This document shows, piece after piece, positions 58,292 through 64,000 of a DNA stretch of 64,000 bases. Origin of the DNA: JAMXLG01 sp963765935 (lineage in GTDB: Bacteria > Vulcanimicrobiota > Vulcanimicrobiia > Vulcanimicrobiales > Vulcanimicrobiaceae); contig CAVXXX010000003.1 of NCBI GenBank assembly GCA_963765935.1, forward strand, positions 186,001 to 250,000, given 5' to 3'. A program made the translations under genes and the position numbers. Each line of letters starts with the position of its first letter. The first letter of the stretch is position 1. The notes below the pieces were generated by a model that saw nothing but the letters and a program-made list of their open reading frames with translations, had not been told where the DNA came from and made no database searches.

Positions 58292-60281
58292 GACGGTAAA
58301 TCCAAATCGCCAAAATGCCGACGATCGCGCCAATGATCACGCCGTTTCCGATTCGTTGAAGCGAGATGATCACCGGCGTATGCAGATGCGAGAACGTATC
58401 GATGACGTCGCCGATGCCGACGCCGATACCGAGCGCCAGCAGCCAGCCGACGGCGCGGCGATGTTGCGAGAGGAGCGCCGGTGCAAGCATAAGCAGCGGA
58501 GCGCCTATCAAAAATTCCTTGGTGCGCGGACGCACGCTCAACACGTTTGAGAGCACGTGCCGCATGGCAAGTTCGAAACTCGACGGCTGCACGTCGCTCG
58601 TGTTTCCGCTGCGCATCACGAGCAACGCACCGGCCGCAATCACGACGATGCCGACAATCAGTTGGTACAAGGTAATCGGTGCACCGAAGATTTGACGCGG
58701 CGTCGTTTCCGTGTTGTAACGCTTCGAGAAAAGATACATACACAGCGCAATCAGCGGCGTTAGGACATAGAGCGCGCGAACGCCGCGAAAGCGTTCGATT
58801 TCTTCCATGGTTAGCGGCGAACTCATGATGCCGACGACCACGATCGCTCCGAGCAGCGCAACCACCGTCGCAAGCACCGTCCATCCCAGGCTGCGGACGA
58901 TTTGATCGCCGAAGCGCGGAGCCGGCTCTTCGTAAAACGCGGGCGCGATGACGCCGAATGCCGCCGCCGCAAAGAGCAGTGCGCCGGCGAGCGCAATCAC
59001 CGAGCGCGCAAACATTTCGTGATGTGAAACGACCCCGGCGAGATAGAGCAGAATCGTCACCGCGTACGCCGCGATTGCCCACGACGGGCGGTACCATCCG
59101 AACCACCCGAGCAACAGCACGAAGATCGACGGCACGGCAAGCGTTGCAACACCGACGAGAATTGCGCTATTGCCGCGATAACCGGGAACCGGCGTCGCGC
59201 GTCCGAGACGAAGACCGTGTGAGCGCAGTTCACCGGCGAGATCCTTGACCATCTTCACGTTGGTAGCTTCGATCGATAAGCCGCCTTCTTGATGCGTCCA
59301 AGGCCGTAGATATACGATGCGAATATTCCGCTCGCGAACGCCGAGCACGAAGCGGCCGATCAATTCGTCGAGTTTGATCTTGTCGTAGTCGCCGCGCACG
59401 ACTGCTTGGAGGCGCACGGTTTGCCCCGGAATCAATCGCGCAAGCGTATCGTTGCCCTTCTGAATCGTCGTTGGATCATACGTTTCGATCGAACCAAAAT
59501 TGAACGGATGTGCCGAGCCTTCGAAGTGTTCGCGGAAGGCGGCTGCCGCATCCGGCAGGTGATCGGGATAGCCAAACACTTCGTTGCCGAGCCCGAAGAA
59601 GACGACGCCGGAGATGCGCGCACCCGATGCAAGCGCATCGTTGAACTCCGCCTCCATTTGCGATTTCGTGAACCGCTCGTCGTTTTGGAAGCGCGCAACA
59701 ACCAGCAAGTTCAGGCGTTTCGCGAGCGCAAGCTGATCGTCTGGAATTCCGAGGCCGACGCTGTTGAAATAATCAACCTGCGTACGAACTTCAATGATCC
59801 ACGGACTGCTCGAACGCAGCACGCGAATGGTCTTCGCTTCGAAATGCAACGGCAGCTGACGGCGATAGCGGTCGAATGTAGCGCGATCGTAGACGATCAG
59901 GTAGATCGCATCGCGCGAGAGTTTGTTCGTGCGCGCGAGCCCCTGCAGCAGCGGATCGGAAAGCGGTGAGAGCCGTGACTGATTCAACAACGCCGCACCG
60001 GTGGTCGCGTAGGCGAGTCCGTTGCCGCCAATGCTTCCACCGAGCTCTTCGCTCAGTGCAATAGATGTCAGGCCCGCGCGGCGGAGCGCGATCAAGAATG
60101 CGGCGGGGTTGTAGTTGTACGAACGCGCGACGGAGATGAAATCGCCGAAGTCCATCGCGAGCTCAACCCGGTTGGCGTGACTTTCGGTTCTGAATCTAAA
60201 GGCCGCTACAGCGAGCGAGGCCAGAAGCGCAAGGATGAGAATGAACGCAGCATAGCGCGTCCGGCTATCAAGTCGGATCAA
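58254..60281 (-). CDS. DUF5693 family membrane protein
   Basis: About 675 residues. I take the TTG at 60281 because GGAG lies five bases upstream; the GTG at 60287 sits on that site. One N-terminal helix anchors a large exterior domain (about 35-340: GDFISVARSYNYNPAAFLIA, VIVYDRATFDRY-like strand, VVFFGLGNEVFGYPDHL), followed by about ten C-terminal membrane helices. DUF5693 genes typically precede csaB, and the protein is thought to take part in cell-wall polymer or S-layer anchoring, but its reaction is unknown. A terminator ends just upstream of its ribosome site. Confidence 0.85.
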   Translation of the reverse strand: MIRLDSRTRYAAFILILALLASLAVAAFRFRTESHANRVELAMDFGDFISVARSYNYNPAAFLIALRRAGLTSIALSEELGGSIGGNGLAYATTGAALLNQSRLSPLSDPLLQGLARTNKLSRDAIYLIVYDRATFDRYRRQLPLHFEAKTIRVLRSSSPWIIEVRTQVDYFNSVGLGIPDDQLALAKRLNLLVVARFQNDERFTKSQMEAEFNDALASGARISGVVFFGLGNEVFGYPDHLPDAAAAFREHFEGSAHPFNFGSIETYDPTTIQKGNDTLARLIPGQTVRLQAVVRGDYDKIKLDELIGRFVLGVRERNIRIVYLRPWTHQEGGLSIEATNVKMVKDLAGELRSHGLRLGRATPVPGYRGNSAILVGVATLAVPSIFVLLLGWFGWYRPSWAIAAYAVTILLYLAGVVSHHEMFARSVIALAGALLFAAAAFGVIAPAFYEEPAPRFGDQIVRSLGWTVLATVVALLGAIVVVGIMSSPLTMEEIERFRGVRALYVLTPLIALCMYLFSKRYNTETTPRQIFGAPITLYQLIVGIVVIAAGALLVMRSGNTSDVQPSSFELAMRHVLSNVLSVRPRTKEFLIGAPLLMLAPALLSQHRRAVGWLLALGIGVGIGDVIDTFSHLHTPVIISLQRIGNGVIIGAIVGILAIWIYRRACTAFGLLRVR

Positions 60282-60292
60282 GTACACTCCAG

Positions 60293-60326
60293 AAAAACAT
60301 ACAGGCTCGCGTAGCGAGCCTGTATG
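60293..60326 (-). terminator. Strong rho-independent terminator upstream of DUF5693
   Basis: CATACAGGCTCGC (60298-60310) pairs perfectly with GCGAGCCTGTATG (60314-60326); the minus-strand transcript continues with TTTTT (60297-60293). The DUF5693 Shine-Dalgarno follows immediately. Confidence 0.85.
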
Positions 60327-60470
60327 CCGTCGCGTATGCGGTTTCCCGCATACCGGGTGTGGGCGACGTCTGTGTTATTTAATTTCCGCAGCAAAGCGCC
60401 CACGGTCTAAGGCTGCGGCGGTGTAACTCGATGGTTCTAGCCTACCAGACAGCGACCTTCCACGACAGCA
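60325..60470 (-). ncRNA. Candidate structured RNA or attenuator leader, unassigned
   Basis: On the minus strand TGCTGTCGTG (60470-60461) pairs with CGCGACGGCA (60334-60325) to close the element. Inside are GTGGGCG/CGCCCAC (60403-60397 with 60365-60359) and a perfect eight-base-pair hairpin with a GAAA tetraloop (60353-60334). A strong terminator follows. A TAAAAT box lies upstream near 60483-60488. It lies between the enoyl-CoA hydratase stop and DUF5693. I see no T-box sequence and no class match. It may be an independent small RNA (about 150-180 bases) or a terminator-type leader of the DUF5693-csaB-ileS-pfkB operon. Confidence 0.5.
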
Positions 60471-60495
60471 GGCAAGCGGATATTTTACACGTCCC

Positions 60496-61269
60496 TTAAG
60501 CAAGCCATACGGGTGCGCGCTTTTCGATGAACGCCTCAATGCCTTCCTGTGCGTTCGCCAGCTGGGCATTTTGGACCATTACATCTTTCGTGTACGCGTA
60601 CGCCGCGCGCTGATCGAGATCGATTTGTCGATAGAACGTGGCTTTCCCGATCGTTAGGATTTCACCGCTCGCCTCCGCAATTTTTCCCGCGATCCCGAGC
60701 GTTGTTTCGCGAAGTTTTTCCGGTTCCACGACGCGGTTGACCAATCCCCATTCGAACGCCGTACGCGCATCGATCATGTCGCCGGTAAGAAGCATTTCCA
60801 TGGAGCGCTTCTGCCCGATCGAGCGCGAGAGCGCAACCATGGGCGTGCTACAGAAGAGCCCGATGCGCACGCCCGGTGTCGCAAACCGGGCCGTCGTGGA
60901 AGCTACTGCGAGATCGCACGTCGCAACCAGCTGGCATCCGGCGGCTGTGGCAACGGTATTCACTTCCGCAATAACCGGCTGCCGGATCGACTGCACCCGC
61001 TCCATCAACTGCACGCAAGCATCAAAAATCTCGACATACTCCGCGCGCGTACGCTCCCGCAACTCCCGCAAATCATGCCCCGCCGAAAACGCCGGCCCTT
61101 CCCCCGCAACAATCACAACCCGAACATCCCGATCCCCATCCAACTCACCCAGCGTAGCCTCCAGCTCCCGCATCATCTCCAAAGACAACGCATTCCGCCG
61201 CTCCGCCCGCCGCATCGTAACAACAGCACAAACACCCACGCGCTCAACACTCAAATTTGCAACTTCCAC
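60496..61269 (-). CDS. Enoyl-CoA hydratase/isomerase family protein
   Basis: 257 residues. Crotonase-fold blocks: MRRAERRNALSLEMMREL, VIVAGEGPAFSAGHDLREL (oxyanion hole), VNTVATAAGCQLVATCDLAV and FATPGVRIGLFCSTPMVAL. The usual catalytic Glu positions are replaced (GCQLVATCDLA rather than a GGG-E type region), so it may be a carnitinyl- or other crotonase rather than a standard hydratase. It lies between tRNA-Val and the RNA element; a long inverted repeat separates it from the tRNA. Confidence 0.84.
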   Translation of the reverse strand: MEVANLSVERVGVCAVVTMRRAERRNALSLEMMRELEATLGELDGDRDVRVVIVAGEGPAFSAGHDLRELRERTRAEYVEIFDACVQLMERVQSIRQPVIAEVNTVATAAGCQLVATCDLAVASTTARFATPGVRIGLFCSTPMVALSRSIGQKRSMEMLLTGDMIDARTAFEWGLVNRVVEPEKLRETTLGIAGKIAEASGEILTIGKATFYRQIDLDQRAAYAYTKDVMVQNAQLANAQEGIEAFIEKRAPVWLA

Positions 61270-61298
61270 AAAAACCTCACACGCTCGCCACCCAAAAT

Positions 61299-61408
61299 CA
61301 TTTTGCCCCGAGCTGTGGCCTGTGGCGAGGCGACGGCGTGCGAAGTGGACTAAGGTCCACGAAGCATGCCGTCAACGAAGTCCACAGGCCGCAGATCGGG
61401 GCAAAATG
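61299..61408. repeat. 110-bp imperfect inverted repeat beside tRNA-Val
   Basis: Two arms of about 53 bases start and end with CATTTTGCCCCGA / TCGGGGCAAAATG and share GGCCTGTGG/CCACAGGCC and GTGGAC/GTCCAC at the centre, with several mismatches and a two-base size difference. The outer end touches the first bases past the tRNA 3' end. No terminator-style T run follows. Confidence 0.8.
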
Positions 61409-61479
61409 GGCGATGACGGGCTCGAACCGCCGACATCCTCCTTGTAAGGGAGGCGCTCTCCCAGCTGAGCTAATCGCCC
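61407..61479 (-). tRNA. tRNA-Val (anticodon TAC)
   Basis: The minus strand folds as a complete tRNA: acceptor GGGCGAT/ATCGCCC, D-arm TAGCTCAGCTGGGAGAGC, anticodon arm CCTCC-CTTACAA-GGAGG with TAC, and T-arm with GGTTCGAGCC. The discriminator base is A (61407) and CCA is not encoded. Confidence 0.95.
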
Positions 61480-61666
61480 GTGGCCTTGTTCTTCAACGTT
61501 TTTTTCGGACAGCCTAGCTTGTCCGCGGCTCCGCGCTTAGCCTTCATGGTCGTTTCGACTGACCGGGCGTGGATAATGTCCAAAGCGTGACGATGCCGCT
61601 CGCTTCCAATTGCTTGCCTTATCGACAATTAAGGCCATTTCGACGAAGCGTCGAACGTGCTGAGAT

Positions 61667-62386
61667 ATGGAAACACGCCTCGATGAGATCGCGCCGCAGA
61701 TTTACCGCATTTCCACATATGTTCCAGAGGCCGGTATGGTGTTCAACCAGTTTTTGATCGACGCGGAAGAACCGCTGCTATTTCACACCGGCATGCGGGC
61801 GTTATTTCCGGTGGTCGCCGAACAAGTCGCACAAGTCCTGACGCCATCGAGATTGCGATGGATTATGTTCGGCCACTATGAAGCGGACGAATGCGGCGCG
61901 ATGAACGAGTGGCTTTCACTAGCGCCGGCCTCAACTGTAGCGCACGGCGCGATTGGCGTGATGGTCTCGGTCAACGATCAGGCGATTCGTCCGGCGCGTC
62001 CCATGAAGAGTTCGGAAACGATTGATTTAGGCGGCAAATGCATTCGCTACATCGCGACGCCCCACGTTCCCCACGGTTGGGACGCCGGGGTCATCTACGA
62101 AGAAACGACGCGCACTCTATTTGCCGGTGACCTCTTTACGTGTACGGGCCGAACGGCGGCCGTGACCGAAAACGGCCTCATCGAACCGGCGATGCAGGCA
62201 GAGGATCGCTTTGGTGCGACCGCTCTTACCGCTATGACCGCGCCCACCATCCGCTCATTGGCCGACCTCGACATTTCGTGCATGGCGCTCATGCATGCAC
62301 CGGCGTTCACGGGCGACGCCAAGCACGAACTTCACGATTTGGCGAACGCCTACGAAAGCCGCTGCAGTCCAACTTTGATTGTGTAG
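61667..62386 (+). CDS. Metallo-beta-lactamase fold diiron protein (ODP/flavodiiron N-terminal type)
   Basis: 239 residues, only the MBL domain and no flavodoxin or rubredoxin part. The diiron ligand set is visible: H-x-E-x-D in FGHYEADECG, His in YIATPHVPHGWDAG, Asp in TLFAGDLFTCTG and His in MALMHAPAF. This matches the flavodiiron/ODP family rather than hydrolytic MBLs. Stand-alone ODPs bind oxygen reversibly and act as sensors in chemotaxis. The start is the ATG at 61667; flanking genes are tRNA-Val and a porin. Confidence 0.84.
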   Translation: METRLDEIAPQIYRISTYVPEAGMVFNQFLIDAEEPLLFHTGMRALFPVVAEQVAQVLTPSRLRWIMFGHYEADECGAMNEWLSLAPASTVAHGAIGVMVSVNDQAIRPARPMKSSETIDLGGKCIRYIATPHVPHGWDAGVIYEETTRTLFAGDLFTCTGRTAAVTENGLIEPAMQAEDRFGATALTAMTAPTIRSLADLDISCMALMHAPAFTGDAKHELHDLANAYESRCSPTLIV

Positions 62387-62391
62387 ACTCG

Positions 62392-62487
62392 CTATAAACC
62401 GATCAACCCGAACATCGGGGCGAGAGCTGTCGTTATCGCGGCGCTGACGAGAATCGAGCCAATGCAGCCCAAGCGGTCGCTGAACAT
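62392..62487 (-). CDS. Possible small membrane peptide in a 300-base gap
   Basis: 31 residues from the ATG at 62487 (10 residues earlier an alternative ATG is in frame three codons upstream): MFSDRLGCIGSILVSAAITT then a short hydrophobic tail. It would be a single-span membrane peptide. No good ribosome site. The remaining 62488-62690 holds nothing I recognise. Confidence 0.3.
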   Translation of the reverse strand: MFSDRLGCIGSILVSAAITTALAPMFGLIGL

Positions 62488-62690
62488 CAAAAACATAGCG
62501 GGCCATATAGGTACCCTCGGCGGACTTCATTTCGTCTGACGTTATCATCACGTTCAAGCGCGATATCCGCAAACCAAGGTCGCTCGAATGTCGTGTCAAG
62601 AGCTCCCGCTCTTTAACAGGTTCCGTTTTGACGAGTTATCACGAGGCAAACCAGGCAATTTTTGACCCTCGTTTTGACCCTTCCCCTCAT

Positions 62691-63719
62691 TCAGTGCATC
62701 ACTCCAAATTCGAACCCATAGCGAGTTTGGGTCAGCCCCGTAGCCGAAACGTGCGAGTACTCCAGCCGAAGCACACCGCCGTTTCCGAAATGGTAGGCCG
62801 GTGTTAGGGTTTGCGAAGTTGCACTGCTGCCTGCGCCAAAGCCGACGAGATCGGCGTTTGCACTCGCGTCGGATGTGGAGCTCGCGTTTCGAGCATCCTC
62901 GTAACGAAACGAAAGACTCCACTGTGGTGAGAATGTCCAGCCCCCAAGCAACACCTCCGCGGCGGCGTTCGCGCTCTCCGTGTACCCAAGCGCCGTCGAA
63001 GCGGGCGAGTGTACCCACAAAATGTATGGCAGCAACTGAAGTCTGCCGATCGTCCGCGTGTACATCAAGTCGTATTCTGCTTTGTTCCCAACGCTCGTCG
63101 TCGCGTTTGGCGGAGCGTTTGCGCTAGGAACCATCGTCGCAAACTGTACGCTTGTATTCGGCGACGGAGACCAGCCGATGAGTCCCTCGAACGCGCGGTT
63201 CGTTCCCGAATAGTATCCGTCGTCGTCGCGCAAGCTCACGCTCCACGCGCCACTGGCGTAACCGAACTGTAGCCCCCGGGTTATAGTCGGCTCCATGCTC
63301 CAAGCGATTCCGCGCTGCACGTCCAGGTTTTGAAACGTGAATGGTGATTCTTGGCCTAGCAACGAACCGAACTTTCCCGCCGCAACGCTCACGTGTGAAT
63401 CGAACTGATACGTTAACGCTGCAACCGGCAGGGGGCTGTACAGCTCAACATTTGCGCCGGGCGCGTTGTCGGGCATAAACGGAAATCCAACGACCGGGAA
63501 TGCATAAGCGCCCGCCGTCGCATTCGCGTGCAACTTGCCGGCGGTGACGGTGACATTTAGAAGCGCATCGGATACGTCGGGCGTGCCGAAATCGTACAGC
63601 GCGAAGTCGGGCGCGACGCTGAGCGCCGACGCTGGAGTTTGCGTAGGCTGAGGATTCGGCGAGGCCGGCGCGGGTGGCACTGCCTGCGCAAGGATGAGCA
63701 AGCCCAGAAGAGCGAGCAT
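62691..63719 (-). CDS. Outer-membrane beta-barrel porin, BBP2-like
   Basis: 342 residues with a signal peptide ending near LAQAVPPAPA and a Pro/Thr-rich linker. The body alternates short amphipathic strands (LHANATAGAYAFPVVGFPF, FTFQNLDVQRGIAW, GLQFGYASGAWSVSLRDDDG, WSLSFRYEDARN, LRLEYSHV) and ends at GFEFGVMH, the typical barrel terminus. It resembles BBP2/OmpL-like porins with the AGKFGSLLGQE segment. It lies 16 bases downstream of amt, suggesting coupled uptake through both membranes. Confidence 0.8.
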   Translation of the reverse strand: MLALLGLLILAQAVPPAPASPNPQPTQTPASALSVAPDFALYDFGTPDVSDALLNVTVTAGKLHANATAGAYAFPVVGFPFMPDNAPGANVELYSPLPVAALTYQFDSHVSVAAGKFGSLLGQESPFTFQNLDVQRGIAWSMEPTITRGLQFGYASGAWSVSLRDDDGYYSGTNRAFEGLIGWSPSPNTSVQFATMVPSANAPPNATTSVGNKAEYDLMYTRTIGRLQLLPYILWVHSPASTALGYTESANAAAEVLLGGWTFSPQWSLSFRYEDARNASSTSDASANADLVGFGAGSSATSQTLTPAYHFGNGGVLRLEYSHVSATGLTQTRYGFEFGVMH

Positions 63720-63735
63720 GGTTTCACCGATCGCG

Positions 63736-64000
63736 CTAGATGCCGAGCGGGTACGCCTCTTCGCCGTGCAGTTCGATGTCCAATCCGCGCTCTTCGGTGT
63801 CCCGGTCCACTTTGGTCAGCGTCACGCGGCTAATCAGCCACAGCATTCCGTAGGTGAATATAAAGGCCCATGCACTGCAAAATACTGCAGCGGCGATCTG
63901 CTTACCGAAGAACGACGCCCCGCCGAAGAGCAGCCCGTTCGCGCCCGCCGGGTTCCAGAGCTTCGTTGCAAAGATGCCCAACAGGGTGATGCCGAGCACT
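63736..64000 (-). CDS. amt: Ammonium transporter, C-terminal end (partial)
   Basis: The frame is open to the edge of the window, so the N-terminal part lies beyond 64000; the codon at 63999 is internal. The 88 visible residues contain the late membrane helices (LWNPAGANGLLFGGASFF, FIFTYGMLWLISRVTL) and the cytoplasmic tail with the family signature GLDIELHGEEAY, which contacts GlnK/PII in AmtB. It conducts ammonium. Confidence 0.9.
   Translation of the reverse strand, partial: VLGITLLGIFATKLWNPAGANGLLFGGASFFGKQIAAAVFCSAWAFIFTYGMLWLISRVTLTKVDRDTEERGLDIELHGEEAYPLGI

Noticed and set aside
60293..60490. T-box leader for ileS
   Set aside because: No AGGGTGGNACCGCG-like T-box sequence is present, and ileS is the third gene of the operon.
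60375..60569. 64-residue minus-strand frame over the RNA candidate
   Set aside because: It starts inside the enoyl-CoA hydratase gene in another frame, is rich in Arg and Ser, and coincides with the paired segments of the RNA.
61075..61353. Pro/Asn/His-rich plus-strand frame opposite the enoyl-CoA hydratase
   Set aside because: It is a shadow of the conserved crotonase N-terminus and has no ribosome site.

Overview
The window is a contiguous stretch of chromosome that is GC-rich by eye, densely coding and has very short gene spacing. The gene set looks like a diderm member of the Terrabacteria side of the bacterial tree. SepF, DivIVA, WhiA, RqcP, a sigma-28/WhiG-type sigma factor and the DUF5693-CsaB pair are typical of Terrabacteria. 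Two very large TonB-dependent receptors with N-terminal carboxypeptidase-regulatory domains and a BBP2-like porin show that there is an outer membrane. My best guess is Candidatus Eremiobacterota (WPS-2) or a close relative; this is inference from gene content, not a database result.

Layout. 1-3 kb: end of mfd, a parvulin-type lipoprotein foldase, a MazG fusion and a solitary 3-aminobutyryl-CoA ammonia-lyase-like hotdog protein. 3-6 kb (minus): a GH39-like lipoprotein, a small protein and a frameshifted MATE transporter. 5.8-12.4 kb (plus): rqcP-whiA, then the lower-glycolysis operon gap-pgk-tpiA-gpmI and a purine nucleoside phosphorylase. 12.4-20.4 kb (minus): FAD monooxygenase, GT39 mannosyltransferase-like protein, GNAT, AraC regulator and a TonB receptor. 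20.6-24.4 kb: an EXORDIUM-like secreted lipoprotein and a flagellar remnant (flgF, flgG, a frameshifted rod-binding-like gene, sigma-28). 24.8-27 kb: DUF1326-DUF2182 pair and small genes. 27-35.8 kb: a signalling island with a CheR-like protein, a 2090-residue poly-HAMP hybrid kinase and a divergent GAF/PP2C/ATPase regulator. 35.9-42.4 kb: two S12-type serine hydrolases around a D-amino-acid-dehydrogenase-like oxidoreductase, facing an oligopeptide-binding lipoprotein. 42.3-50 kb: leuB, divIVA, sepF, yggS, lgt on minus and ccdA, lspA, rluD, tgt and a hydrolase on plus. 50-64 kb: second TonB receptor, then pfkB, ileS, csaB, DUF5693 (minus) behind a candidate structured RNA, enoyl-CoA hydratase, tRNA-Val, a diiron MBL protein, a porin and the end of amt.

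How the parts work together. Lgt and LspA mature the several lipoproteins encoded here. SepF and DivIVA serve division and polar growth. CsaB/DUF5693 suggest pyruvylated cell-wall polymers, which in diderm Terrabacteria could anchor the outer membrane. The kinase/CheR-like/PP2C island looks like a stress or developmental signalling hub. The serine hydrolase/oxidoreductase/peptide-binding set looks like scavenging of D-amino-acid-containing peptides.

The most unusual sequence features are the eleven 276-bp tandem units of the kinase, a family of short dispersed repeats inserted in frame into pgk and ileS and at the tpiA/gpmI junction, two long hairpins (after flgG and beside tRNA-Val), and a structured RNA candidate whose terminator abuts the DUF5693 ribosome-binding site.
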